Shown here in pieces: positions 11,815 through 21,971 of a stretch of DNA of 64,000 nucleotides (position 1 is its first letter; each line of letters starts with the position of its first letter). The stretch spans positions 19,969,001 to 20,033,000 of the forward strand of contig NC_079477.1 of NCBI RefSeq assembly GCF_026230105.1. The letters are read 5' to 3'. The position numbers and the translations under genes were made by a program. The notes beneath the pieces were generated by a model that made no database searches, had not been told where the DNA came from, and worked only from the letters and a program-made list of their open reading frames with translations. The DNA comes from Diorhabda sublineata (taxonomy: Eukaryota > Arthropoda > Insecta > Coleoptera > Chrysomelidae).

Positions 11815-12540
11815 TAAATGATCGTTGATCGTTCGGGCTCAGGTCGTCCACGTCCATTTAAAATCATTAAATAGGATCTTTAAAAGTTATCGAATATTGC
11901 CACACGAATTAACGAGTAATGTGTAAAGAGCTCATTGCTCTATCCAACGGTGATCGTTTTATCAAATGCATTATTGCCTACGATGAAAAATGGATTCATC
12001 TAATATGGAAAACCAATAATTAGACAAAGAATAATCACGAGAACCCGTCGCAAGACAGGTCGATTCAAGTGTAAGTCTTATTTTTTAACTGGTAGAATGA
12101 TGAAGATTCAATAAACTTCGAAATCACTCCAGATAGTCGAGCTATTAATGCCGAGGAATATAGTGGACAGATAATGCGTATAAAAAACAAAGAAGTTTTA
12201 TTAGATAAATATCCAGGTTTAGTTAACCGAAAATGGGTTCACTTCCACCAAGATAACGACCTAACGACGACCTAACCTAACCACATACTGCAAAAGTTAC
12301 GCGGAAAAAGAAGAGCTTGATAGTTCTGAACTCCTACCACATCCAGCATTCAAATCAGACCTTGTACAGTCAAATAACTGCTGATTCAGATCCATGGCGA
12401 AAATATTGCGTTGGAAAAAAAATTAAATCCAAAGGAGATGTTGTACGATAATTTTTTGCATCTATGCACAAACAATGTTTTCACCAAGGTCTCAAAGATA
12501 CTTGCTGAACGTTCGCTTAAAACTATAGAATATGATGGGC
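11815..12540 (+). pseudogene. mariner transposase remnant
   Basis: Plus-strand fragments in changing frames read DRSGSGRPRP (linker after the DNA-binding domain), YDEKWIHLIW (first catalytic Asp region), then ITPDSRAINAEEYSGQ, PGLVNRKWVHFHQDND (second catalytic Asp in an altered HxDNA box) and FFASMHKQCFHQGL near the C-terminus. The order and spacing match mariner transposases of about 345 residues. Many stops and frameshifts are present. The remnant ends where the pogo element at 12545 begins, so the pogo element may have inserted into its end. Confidence 0.75.
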
Positions 12541-12544
12541 TATA

Positions 12545-12570
12545 GGGTAGGGCGGGGCTAGTTGAGCGAA
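12545..12570. repeat. pogo terminal inverted repeat, left
   Basis: GGGTAGGGCGGGGCTAGTTG and the following GAGC pair with the complement at 15351-15376, with three mismatches in the first 23 bases. Confidence 0.8.
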
Positions 12571-13239
12571 TTTTTACTTAAACGGATGTAGCTCCTCAAT
12601 GATAAGTCTCAATAAATTGTTTTTATCGCTTAACAAAAGTGTCAATAGTATTTTTTTTGTAATAAGTAAAATTTAAGAGCTACAGCTGTTTTAATGCAGA
12701 AAGTCAAGTACGCTCAATGTACCCCATAGGTGGGGTAAGTTTAGCAAAGGTATGGGATAAGTTGAACACTAAGAAAGTATAATGAAACTATAGGTTCAAT
12801 GTTGACTAGTGATGAAATAAAATTAGTGTTTAACAATCAGTTCACCATTTATAGTCTTAGTGACAGAGAAAACAAAACTTATAGTAATTTTCTTTGAATA
12901 ATTAACCAAAAGTAGAATCAACAAAACATTAACGTATCTTAGGAATAACTTCACCATTAGATTCAGTCTTTCTGTTTAAAATCAGACTTATTTTTTTATA
13001 TTATTACTCATATACTTAGCTTATATCTTAAAAATAATAATTAATCTTTGGAACTTAACGGTAATTGTCGTAGTGACAGAACAACAAAACTTAAAGTAAT
13101 TTTCTTTACGTAATTAACTGAAAATACAATAAACAAAACATCAACGAATCTTAAAACTGACTTTAGGATGAAATTCGGTCTTTCTATTTAAAATTAGACT
13201 TGAATATTTAAAAAAATATATTAATAAGATCTTAGCAAC

Positions 13240-14930
13240 TTAATCGTCGTTGTCACTATTGCAATTGATACAAACGAAAGTAAGACCAGCACCTGGAACA
13301 CATTTTGTATGAGCCTATTCCCTGCAAGCTTGACACTGGACCCAAGTTTCTCCTGGTAAACTTTCAGCATAGTCTTCACAACAAATCAGACAGGAATAAT
13401 CACCATTGTCACTTCCATCACTTGACTGGAGTATTTTTTCACAGACACCCTTTTTCTTTTTCTTATCCATAGTCTTCTTTGTCTTCTTAACTTTTTTTGT
13501 GGTTTTATTTTGTTGTTCTTCTAAGGCGTTCTTCTCGGGTATTGTAGTATTGCAGCTCCCCTCTTTCTTCTGTACCTACTTTTCTAGGACCAGCCTTTGG
13601 GAATGGTCTAACAATTTCCGTGGAAAATACTTGTATTAGGTTGACCGATTCATTTTCTTTATTGCTTGGTTTGGGTCCAGCTTGGCTTGTCGAGGCAGAA
13701 GGAGTGGGATTAGATTGAGTGCTGGACATCACAGGCTGCTCTGGAAAATCTTTTCCCGGCTCGCTATTTTCTAATCCAGGACGGTTAGTTACAAATGATA
13801 GGGAAAACTCATCCTCATCAAAAATGTTTGCATTATACGGGAAGATGCCTGTCTTTCGGAAACCGTTAACAATATTTATACTTGTCTGAGCAAACTGCAA
13901 CGAACCTGCGACTATTTTTGGTATGTCATAAAGAGTAAGGGTTTTCTCGGGGTTGTTACGTAACCATGCATCTTGAACAGCAGCGCAATACTTTTGAACG
14001 GTCCAAAAACTGACACATCCAACGTTTGTAACTTATGGCTACAATGCGGTGGAAAGGACAGCTTCACAACTCCATTCTCTTTGGCTAAAGTTAGTGTCTT
14101 CACGTTCAAGTGTGATGAGTGATTATCCAACACTAACAAAACCGCGCGCTCTATGGACGGTTTCACATGTTTTATAAAATGTTGCATAAACTGATAGAAT
14201 TCTTCGTCTGTAACCCATCCACTGGCATTGCCTGCTCCTATACATTCAGTTACAGTTACAGATACAGCAGTTACCACTATAACGTTAGTCCCTCGTTCTC
14301 CAGAAGTCATTGCGCCGACGTTGCGCTTACCTTTGGCAGCTACAATTTTATTTGGTTTCAGCACAGTGGATACTCCTGTCTCATCTATATTCCAAATGTC
14401 TGCCGCTGTAAATTCATATCTATCCATCACTTCCGCTAATTTCTCAAAGAAAACTTTAGCATTCTGCGCGTTAGATGATGTTGCCTACCAAGGCTGGTGG
14501 GTTCTGGTCTTCGTATGGATAGCTCCGGAGTTCGTTTTAAAAACAACGTTAGCCATTCTTTTCCGGCCATCTTATTTGCAGTCCAGCTGGGGGGAATTTC
14601 AATTTCAAATTTATTAGCACATTCGTAGACAAGGCGACGGACATTTTTTGGAGAATATCCGTAGAAGATTGATGCCATTTGTAGCAAGTATTTTTTCAGT
14701 GAATCTTCATGTGTAGAAGAAAATACTTGTCTCGGTGTTGCATAGCCCATGGATGAATCGCCACCTTCATTTAATTTTTTCAGATATATTGTCAAAGCCA
14801 TTCGTTTGATACCGAATTCTTTAGCGGTGGCATTAACGCTTTTACCTTCATCGTTCACAGCCTTTGCAGCATTTTTTAAATCTTCAGTAGTGTAAGAACA
14901 TCTTGTAGTTTTTCTCTGGTAAGTCCGCAT
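13240..14930 (-). pseudogene. pogo-type transposase with DDE_1 core and PHD-like zinc cluster
   Basis: Start chosen at the ATG ending at 14930 (MRTYQRK). The N-terminus has a helix-turn-helix-like region, TEDLKNAAKAVNDEGKSVN then TAKEFGIKRMALTIYLKKL (Psq/CENP-B type DNA binding). Next come a second binding domain (about 14690-14530), WNIDETGVSTV with the first catalytic Asp, VLLVLDNHSSHL with the second, and PPHCSHKLQTLDVSVFGPFK with the third acidic residue. A low-complexity linker follows. The C-terminus has CLIC, CQAC, HTKC and CINC in order, a C4HC3 PHD-like pattern, ending at the stop at 13240. Two or three frameshifts (near 14450 and 13905) and an in-frame stop near 13320 break an otherwise well-preserved protein. 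It would cut and paste the element using the termini at 12545 and 15376. Confidence 0.85.
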
Positions 14931-14974
14931 CCTAAGAAAAAATAAAACATTTATTAATTTAGTTGTTTGAATCA

Positions 14975-15007
14975 TAGGGTAAGTTGAGCAACTATGCTCA
15001 ACTAACC
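14975..15007. promoter_or_regulatory. Palindromic pair of pogo terminal motifs
   Basis: GGGTAAGTTGAGCA and its inverted copy TGCTCAACTAACCC lie a few bases apart just upstream of the transposase start. The same core, AGTTGAGC, is in the element's termini. It may be an internal transposase binding site that represses or regulates the promoter. That role is inference. Confidence 0.55.
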
Positions 15008-15350
15008 CCAACCCAGAATTTCAAAATAAAAGTGAGGTTATAAAAAAACCGTGAGAATTATACCCAGAACGTCTGTGCATATCAAAAGTACGATAATTAT
15101 ATGGAAAATTAACACTTACCTGATTAAAAACAAATAACATTTGACTAATACAGACGAAAACTTGCGATAAATGACGTTTTTACTTTTTGGTCTTAAAATA
15201 AACAAAACGTCCGTGCGCCTCATTCACTTGTCCAGCGGCCACTAGCGATCGCGTGATGTTTACCCCTCCTGCGCCTCCCTCTTCCCGCCATATGATGGAT
15301 ATACGGACGGTGAATAGTTTTCGAGATATTTCGATTGCCTAACTTGCCCC

Positions 15351-15376
15351 TATGCTCAGCAAGCCCCGCTCTACCC
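15351..15376. repeat. pogo terminal inverted repeat, right
   Basis: Complement of the left terminus, ending CTCTACCC and followed by TA. Confidence 0.8.
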
Positions 15377-15379
15377 TAC

Positions 15380-15701
15380 CTAAGGTGACCAGACGTTCCG
15401 CTTTTGGCGGGATAGTCCCAATTTTTCACAATTTGTTCCGAGTCCCGCGACATTTTCCAAAAGTTCGGAATTTTAGAATTGAGTTAAATTTTATATCAAT
15501 GAAAATCATTGTTAGCCTCTCTAAGAATTCTTTAATTTGTTTTGCGTTCTATAAATCCTACGGGCAACGACAACTAACATATTGCTTTTGTAACCAAAGA
15601 AATATGCAATATTATTTTTATTCTGTATGCAAATGTTTGTTGATACCCCTCCTCTTTCAGAGTTGTCCCGCTTTCCCCATTTAAAAATCTGGTCACCTTA
15701 G
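15380..15701. mobile_element. Short TIR element (MITE)
   Basis: Begins CTAAGGTGACCAGA and ends TCTGGTCACCTTAG, a perfect 14-bp inverted terminus. The inner parts also partly mirror (GTCCCG near 15437 and 15664). At 322 bp with no transposase it is non-autonomous. If the outer TA is counted as the target duplication it would be a Tc1/mariner-type MITE. It abuts the pogo element by one or two bases. Confidence 0.75.
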
Positions 15702-15782
15702 CTATATCTCGAATGTCAAAGCTTTATTTTTCTGATTATTTAATAAAAAAATTGAAAATTGGATTTCGATATTATTCATGAG

Positions 15783-16057
15783 ACACCTTCTATACTTCTA
15801 AAATAGTTTCTCCAGCTATTATTACAGCAATACATACATATACATCAAATTGTGCACAAGTGATGTAGAAGTATTAAAGCGATTGTTTGTATCTTACTTT
15901 TGTTGAGTTTCTACACCCTCTATAGATAATTCTAAAATACTTTCTCAAGCTAATATCACAACAATTAAGTAAATATTCAAATATATACTTCAAATTGTAA
16001 CCAACTGATGTTGAAGCATTAAAGCGATTGTTTGAATTGTACTTTCTTTGATTTTCC
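15783..16057. repeat. Two-copy tandem duplication, unit about 130-145 bp
   Basis: 15783-15912 and 15913-16057 are diverged direct repeats. Shared blocks include ATTAAAGCGATTGTTTG, TTCTAAAATA and CTTCAAATTGT-like tracts. The second unit carries small insertions. The origin is unknown. Confidence 0.7.
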
Positions 16058-16569
16058 AACTCTTAGTTATTCTCATTCATCCGAGAATTATATTCATTCG
16101 AAAACGTTGATTTTAAAATCTAGTTTTCTATACAAACTCATAACCATTACCTTGAAATTCAGCTAAAATATCGGGCAAACACATTTTCAAATGTCTATTT
16201 TTAAGTGGTACTTAAATGGGAGGAAACCGGAAGAGAAATATTATAAGTATAATAAAATAACGCTCTTTAAAAAGCTTTTTACTTTTTTAAAAAAAGGAAA
16301 ATTCAATCTAGTTACAATATATTATCACTTCTTGTGCTAAAAAACATTTATCTACAACTATCACGTAATTGATTACTAAAAGAAAATTACCCTTATCAAT
16401 CAAATAATATCAAAATTCTGGTAGAATAATATTATTACAATGTTCGTCCAAGGCTACTATAATGATCCTCCTTTTAGTTCCTGTATATTAACAGCAATTG
16501 AGTGCTTACGTAAAAATAGAACAAGATGATTGGGCTAATCAATTAAATTAAATCATAACCGAGTTATTG
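16058..16569. other. Nothing recognised
   Basis: AT-rich DNA leading into the integrase scrap. Weak, frame-broken resemblance to upstream retroelement pol begins only near 16500. Confidence 0.35.
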
Positions 16570-16800
16570 AAACAACACAAAACTGATATACTCTTTTTGC
16601 AGTCCAAATCACCCATATTCAAACGGGATTGTTGAAAGGTTCCATTCGACATTAATCGAACATATCAGAATATTAAACACAAAAGGATTCCTTAAAACCA
16701 AAATTAAATCACTTATGCAATTTTGGTTAATAACAACTATAACAAAATTGAAACCTATAGACATTATTAACGGACATAATTCGCTATTCTAAAAGAACAA
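16570..16800 (+). pseudogene. Errantivirus-type integrase fragment
   Basis: The plus strand reads a NHP-like start, then SNGIVERFHSTLIEHIRIL and KSLMQFWLIT, then PIDIINGHN. This is the end of the retroviral integrase core, where the third catalytic acid lies in the VERFHSTL helix. It is the form found in gypsy/17.6-type elements. Frameshifts lie just upstream near 16600. It lacks LTRs of its own and lies 500 bp before the element at 17306. It may be the left half of the remnant at 22720-23750. Confidence 0.75.
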
Positions 16801-17301
16801 CTGCTAAAACTGAAATTTTATAGGAGACCAAAAACAAGGAAAAAATTATTTGAAATACTGTGAAAATGAATCAAGTGACTGAAAATATTGACAAATGTGA
16901 ACGTTATTCTTTACTTTTACATTGACAGACTTGGAATTGTACAATGTTAATTTTTAACCCCAATTTCTAATCAATTATGCCATTGGTCCTTAAAATTTTT
17001 TTCTTATTTTATGGTGCGTAAATGTTAACATTTTATTCCTTGTTTGTTTAAATACTTTTCAAAAAGGCATACATATTTATTGATTTATGTAATATAAAAT
17101 AGATAACTGATTATTAGGCAGAACTAGGATATAAAGAAAACAAAACAACATAGAAAAAAATCCAAACACTTTGTTTTATTTTATATACAGTTTTAATTAT
17201 CATTGCTTAACATTGAAAAATGAATATAAAATATATGAAAAACTTATTAATAATTTATTAACCGCCCTATAAAATAAAAATAAATGAAATAAAAAAATAC
17301 A

Positions 17302-17305
17302 TGTG
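17302..17305. repeat. Target duplication TGTG, left copy
   Basis: TGTG lies directly before the left LTR and recurs at 19709-19712 directly after the right LTR. Four-base duplications of alternating pyrimidine-purine sequence suit 17.6/297-type elements. Confidence 0.8.
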
Positions 17306-17562
17306 AGTTACATGCAGAAAATTCTTGAAGGACATTTTATAAAACGCAATTGTATTAAATATTGTAAACACTTTATCAGCATTTATTTTGTTATAAATAT
17401 GAATTGTTGTATACAACTTGGCAATGAATATATGTATCACTCTTGAATATATAGTTCATTCAATGTTTATAGTTAGTTCGCTCTTGAGTTTAATTGTATT
17501 GATTCAATTTTGTGTAAAATAAAGTTTTTAAAAATAATTTTCGAAAACCGAAAATTATAATA
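17306..17562 (+). repeat. Errantivirus-like left LTR
   Basis: 257 bp. It differs from the right LTR by about eleven extra bases near 17373 and a handful of substitutions. The last base is changed from T to A, which also alters the first base of the primer-binding site. Confidence 0.88.
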
Positions 17563-17579
17563 GGCGCAGTCAGTAGGAT
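17562..17579 (+). promoter_or_regulatory. Primer-binding site
   Basis: GGCGCAGTCAGTAGGAT follows the LTR end. This is the serine-tRNA-type binding sequence known from 17.6/297-like elements. Confidence 0.65.
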
Positions 17580-17905
17580 TAGTGCGGTCGCGATTTTTCA
17601 CGCAAAGTGCGATAAAAAATTCCGACTACGTACTTTAGTACAGCAGCACTAGATCTACGTGTTCAACGAGGAACTTCAGGACTTCAGATGGCTGTAAGTG
17701 CCAAGTTTCCTTATTTTTATTTCTTTTATTATCTATCCTTATCAAACTTTGAGTAGGGAAGAGATAATCTAATAATTTTGAATATATAATTTTTATGAAC
17801 GATTTAGGTAACTTATTGAAAACATTTGGTAATTTAAACTTAAAAGATTATACAAAAATGGCAATCTAACCAAAAACCCTAAATTTGGAATTATTTTAAC
17901 TAAAA

Positions 17906-18556
17906 TTGGAAAACATAAAACTATACGACGGTAACAGAAATACTTTAAACAAATTTATTAACAGATGTGAAAATTTAATAGAAACGTATTCGATCTATAA
18001 TGATCAAGATATTAATAATCATGTCTTGGAATGTATCCAAGAAAAATTAATTGACAAAGCTGAGATGATGGTAGGAAATAGGATTGAACTAAATACCTGG
18101 TTCAAACTGAAGAAAGCTTTGATACAATGCTTTGCAGATAGGCGCGATTTAGACTGCATACTGCAGGAATCAACAAGAACAAGACCGTTTAAAAACGAAA
18201 ACTTAATAACATTTGGTAACAGATTACAATTACTGAAAAGTCAGTAATAATTTAAATTTAGGTGAAATTGACAAAAAATTTCGAATAAACCATTGCGAAC
18301 AACAGCTTTGAACACCTTTATAGCAGGATGTTCAGGCATCATACGCAATAACATGTATTTAAAAAAGCCTGTATCACTAGACGATGCTATGGCTTATGTT
18401 GATGAGTTCGAAAATTTTGAAAAGCTCTATGGCCAATTTTATGAGCCCAGAGTCAAATATAATAACAATAATAATAACAATGTTCAAACGAACCAAATAA
18501 GAAATAATAAAAATAACCAATATAGTAATTACAATTCTTTTTACCGACAATATTGA
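17906..18556 (+). pseudogene. Errantivirus-like gag
   Basis: Two open pieces, 17906-18247 and 18293-18556, are separated by a frameshift and stop near 18245. The first starts MENIKLYDGNRNTLNKFINR and contains KLIDKAEMMVGNR and a DRRDLDCILQE-like block, the capsid fold typical of Ty3/gypsy gag. The second ends in an Asn-rich stretch (18470-18550), comparable to the nucleic-acid-binding tail of these proteins, with no zinc knuckle. Its function was particle assembly. The reading frame ends where env-like sequence begins. Confidence 0.75.
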
Positions 18557-19355
18557 AAATGCAATAACATTTTCTAAATTAAATACGATTCACAGTTCTG
18601 TTATATCAACTTAAGAAATTTTAGAAATGATGAAATATTTAAGTACTATTTATAATGAAAAACAAATTCCAAAATTTAACAATATTTTAACTTATTATCT
18701 CTTTCTTGGTTCACAAGTAACCTTTTCCAAATCTAAAATAATTTTTGCTACCCATGTTCCAATCCTAAAACCCAAAACCTATGAATTTTTGCATTTATAT
18801 CCTGTAATCCAAAATCATACGATATTTATTCCTCCTCAACCTTACTTGGCCAGAAATCAAGAAGAAGTCAATTTTATTAAAGAAGAATGTCCAGAATTAG
18901 AAGAAAAATATTATTGTAAAGAAACATTTAAGCTACAACACAATTGTACTATTGAACTGTTAAATGGACACTCTGGTGAAAATTGTGTTGTTAGTGAAAT
19001 TAACCTTCAAGAAATCAGTTATCCATCAATTGTAAAAATTCCAAAGAACTGTAGTATTCAAATAGAAAGTGAAATTTTCTCAACTAATATACAAATCAAA
19101 AAAGGAAAATTGATAATATTACCAAAGTTAAACTTCAAATTTTTAAATAATCAAATTTATAAATCTCCAAATTTAACCAATATAGATTTTGACAAATTTT
19201 ACGAAATAAATAAAATTGCTAGAAATATAAAACCAATTCATGAAATTTATAATTCGCAAAACCATGTATCGATTGGACTATTTACCATAATAATAATAAT
19301 TTGTGTCATTTTAATAACATTATGGTTATTCATAAATATAAAAGTAAATTTGTAA
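18557..19355 (+). pseudogene. Errantivirus env-like membrane protein, C-terminal part
   Basis: A 242-codon open frame (18627-19355) continues upstream in the same frame through one stop to about 18557. It ends with a hydrophobic stretch of about 20 residues rich in Ile (19275-19335) and a very short basic tail, as in a single-pass envelope protein. Cys and Asn-x-Ser/Thr sites are spread through the ectodomain. Position directly before the right LTR and general layout support an insect errantivirus env of the baculovirus-F-like type. The N-terminal portion is absent. It is described here only as a broken copy. Confidence 0.7.
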
Positions 19356-19452
19356 GAAAACAAAAATTTGAAGAAAAGAAGAAAGACACCATCGAATTAG
19401 AAGAAAGAAGACAGCAGGACATGAAAAATACCTCCGTCATTTTTCATTCTTA

Positions 19453-19462
19453 GGGATGGAGG
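19453..19462 (+). promoter_or_regulatory. Polypurine tract
   Basis: GGGATGGAGG lies immediately before the right LTR, the usual primer for plus-strand synthesis. Confidence 0.7.
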
Positions 19463-19708
19463 AGTTACATGCAGAAAATTCTTGAAGTACATTTTATAAA
19501 ACGCAATTGTATTAAATATTGTAAGCATTTATTTTGTTATAAATATGAATTGTTGTAAACAACTTGGCAATGAATATATGTATCACTCTTGAATATATAG
19601 TTCATTCAATGTTTATAGTTAGTTCGCTCTTGAGATTAATTATATTCATTTAATTTTGTGTAAAATGAAGTTTTTAAAAATAATTTTCGAAAACCGAAAA
19701 TTATAATT
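19463..19708 (+). repeat. Errantivirus-like right LTR
   Basis: 246 bp matching the left LTR, followed directly by TGTG. Confidence 0.88.
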
Positions 19709-19712
19709 TGTG

Positions 19713-20179
19713 ATTTAATAATAGTGAGGAGTCACCAGCTGATTAAATCTTGTTTTTTTGTTGTCAGACACTGTTTTTATTTGCGTATGCAGGTTTTAAA
19801 CTAATATTCTTAGTTTGTTTCGCCTTATCGCCTATGCCTAGCTGGTTTTAATGTAACTTGATTCTAGCAGTTTTGCTTATAACTGTATTTGTACAAAAAC
19901 TTGTCAGTTCCTTTTTCAAATCATAATATCAATGAAGAGGTTTGCCCTTTTTTTCTAATTTCTGATCAAGGAAACATATTGATCAGGTACATATACTAGT
20001 CCCGATTTCTTCGTCTTAATAGATCTCTTAATTCATTTTGTGTATGTCCACGAATCAGATACTTGTGACTGATAACTGTAATATTAAGATTTTGGACCGC
20101 GTACAAATATATTAATATCATGTACCTGAAAAAGAAGACCTAATTAAAATTACTCTATTTTGAGTTTATCAGCAAAACT
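19713..20179. other. Nothing recognised
   Basis: AT-rich spacer between the LTR element and the minus-strand remnant at 20180. Confidence 0.35.
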
Positions 20180-21250
20180 AAAGTATGGACCTATTAATTT
20201 AGTTTAACAATACAAATCGTAAACGCAGCTGGAGTTGTTCTTACCTATTTTTCTACTGGCCGCCCCAATTGTCGGAATAGAAAACAATTTCTTCTCCTGG
20301 CTTGTTTTTAGATAGTTTTTCCAGTGGCTATTTCGTTGACACCCCTATGTCCTAGTATAAAATAAAAATGAATACTGATACTGTAAAATTGAAACAGTTG
20401 GACGTAATTTGTAGTAAAAAGTAGATGTTTCACCGATTGGTGTTGGTAAGACTATTTGCAAATCATACACAACTAATTGTATTTCTCCTTTTTTAACCTT
20501 TTCTTTTTCTTCTGTTTTTTTTTTTCTGTTCGACTCAGTTCTTTTTCTTCCTGATGTTCACGAAAGGTTTCTTCAAGCTTTTCCTCTCCTACTGCATAAG
20601 CTTCATACTGATCACAATGGTCTATTGTATATAAGTTAGTCAGTATCATAGAGAAGCTACCGATTTTTTAGCAGCAGGACGTTCAGCATAATAATGTCGA
20701 TACATTTCCCATACATAACAATCAACCGCCCATCTATAACCTCTCTTGAGGTGTCTTTTGTTATGTAATGGCTCTCACTACGAGGTATAGAATTTATATG
20801 ATACCTGACAAACTTCAAAACCTCTTCAGGAGTCTTCTTTTGATTGTTATGTTTATCACTTTTATCTGAAAGTGCAATTCCAGTTCCACTTACTTGAACT
20901 TGAATTACAGTGCGAATCGTCCTTTCTCTAAGGTATTAATCAATTTATAAGTGGTTTAATGTATGAAATCAAGTCCTGTTGGCGCAGTAATGAGTATAAT
21001 TCCTAGTAATTTTTAAACAGTCTGATCTGATGTTTTTTCTGTCCAGTTCTTTGATTAAGATAGAACACATCTACCTTCATAAGGAGGGCCCATCTTTCGA
21101 CACTCAATAGTTTACCGTGTCAGTATCAGTAATAGTTGGGGTGTCATTAGGCATATGAGGGACTTGTGGATCGCTTGAATCCTTATCACTTGAGTTTTCG
21201 CTACATGAAGGTTCGTATTCATCACTAGAGCCCGATGAAAACAATTTTTC
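20180..21250 (-). pseudogene. Decayed gene of a recurrent, unclassified insect repeat family
   Basis: Read on the minus strand from 21250. An acidic Ser-rich start (SSGSSDEYEPSCSENSSDKD, about 21240-21180) is followed by TPEEVLKFVRYHINSIPR (about 20850-20790), then HY and a short basic tract. After breaks it reads a KKTEEKEKVKK-like charged region and LVVYDLQIVLPTPIGETS (about 20490-20430), then FYTRT. The layout (acidic head, basic middle, a YDLQ-x-LP-TP-GETS block) is one I associate with uncharacterised multi-copy proteins in insect genomes, probably transposon-encoded. That association is from memory and unverified. At least five frame breaks are present. Confidence 0.45.
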
Positions 21251-21374
21251 AATACCAGGACTGGGAAAGTATTTTCATTATTCAATTTTTCTTAAACTAA
21301 CTTTAGTTGAAGTTACATAACCAATCACTCAATCTAAATTGTGGCTGTGAATTCTCACTGGTGCCACTACGAAA

Positions 21375-21403
21375 TCTTCTTCTTCTTCTTCTTCTTCTTC
21401 TTC
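21375..21403. repeat. (TTC)n microsatellite, LINE tail
   Basis: About nine TTC units. On the minus strand this is the GAA tail of the LINE fragment. Confidence 0.9.
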
Positions 21404-21826
21404 CGTGTATCGGGCGTAATCGCCTGTTTTATATTCAACATCCTTGCCTCCTATCCTGGTTCAAGGTTGTTTCTCCACCTTTTTTTGGGTCGGGCGGTAC
21501 TCCTTCGGCCCAATACTGATTTATCGCACGCTCTTGACCAGTCTGTTGTTATCCATACGACTTATGTGCTCATTCCATTCTTTCTTTCTTGTTAATACTC
21601 ATTCGCTGACATCATCTATTTTGTACAATCTTCTGATGTTCTCATTTCTTTCCCAGTCCAGTAGGGTTTTTCCGATTATCCTGTGTAGCGCTTTCATCTC
21701 TGCTGTTTCCATCATTCTTTTGGTTTTCGCCATTTTTGGCCATATCTCTGCGGGGTAGGTCATTATGGGTATTACCGTGGCTTGTATATATAGCTTCTAT
21801 TCCGATATGTTTATTTCGCCATATGG

Positions 21827-21868
21827 TTTCGAAATCATTTGGTACAATTTCGAAATCATTTGGTACAA
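21827..21868. repeat. Perfect 21-bp tandem duplication
   Basis: A 21-bp unit starting TTTCGAAATC and ending TGGTACAA occurs twice back to back inside the LINE remnant. It adds seven codons. Confidence 0.85.
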
Positions 21869-21971
21869 TTGGTGGTTGTTTATTTTGCTTCAACATCTTA
21901 TTTGCTAACTGCATGATTTTTTGTGTTCGTTCACTCTATATTGTCTCTATAAAAAATGAATAAACTGTACA

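Larger units (their letters stand above)
12545..15376 (-). mobile_element. pogo-type DNA transposon, nearly complete
   Basis: About 2.83 kb bounded by inverted termini: GGGTAGGGCGGGGCTAGTTG at 12545 and the complement of GGGTAGAGCGGGGCTTGCTG ending at 15376. TA dinucleotides flank both ends (12543-12544 and 15377-15378), as expected for Tc1/mariner/pogo insertion. Its transposase is on the minus strand and almost whole. Variants of the terminal motif are repeated inside near both ends, a likely set of transposase binding sites. Confidence 0.85.
17306..19708 (+). mobile_element. Errantivirus-like LTR element lacking pol
   Basis: LTRs at 17306-17562 and 19463-19708 both start AGTTACATGCAG and end ACCGAAAATTATAAT. 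A GGCGCAGTC primer-binding site and a purine tract sit in the expected places, and TGTG flanks the whole. Inside are gag-like (17906-18556) and env-like (18557-19355) sequences placed directly next to each other. Protease, reverse transcriptase and integrase are missing, so several kilobases were lost. The copy is old enough for stops in gag and env and a short indel between the LTRs. Confidence 0.9.
21375..21960 (-). pseudogene. LINE 3' end with (GAA)n tail
   Basis: On the minus strand: WRNKHIGIEAIY (about 21815), then IPIMTYPAEIW, ETAEMKALHRIIGKTLLDWE, NENIRRLYKIDDVSEWVLT, KKEWNEHISRMDNNRL and ARPKKRWRNNLE. This is the C-terminal tail of a LINE ORF2. The end on this strand is a (GAA)n tract at 21403-21375. 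The sequence and tail type match the LINE at 43177-45347 (WRNKFLSIES, (GAA)n tail), so the two belong to one lineage. The RT core is missing, as is usual for 5'-truncated copies. Confidence 0.75.

Noticed and set aside
14167..14617. Two overlapping plus-strand frames of 90 and 129 codons
   Set aside because: They are antisense shadows of the pogo transposase core.
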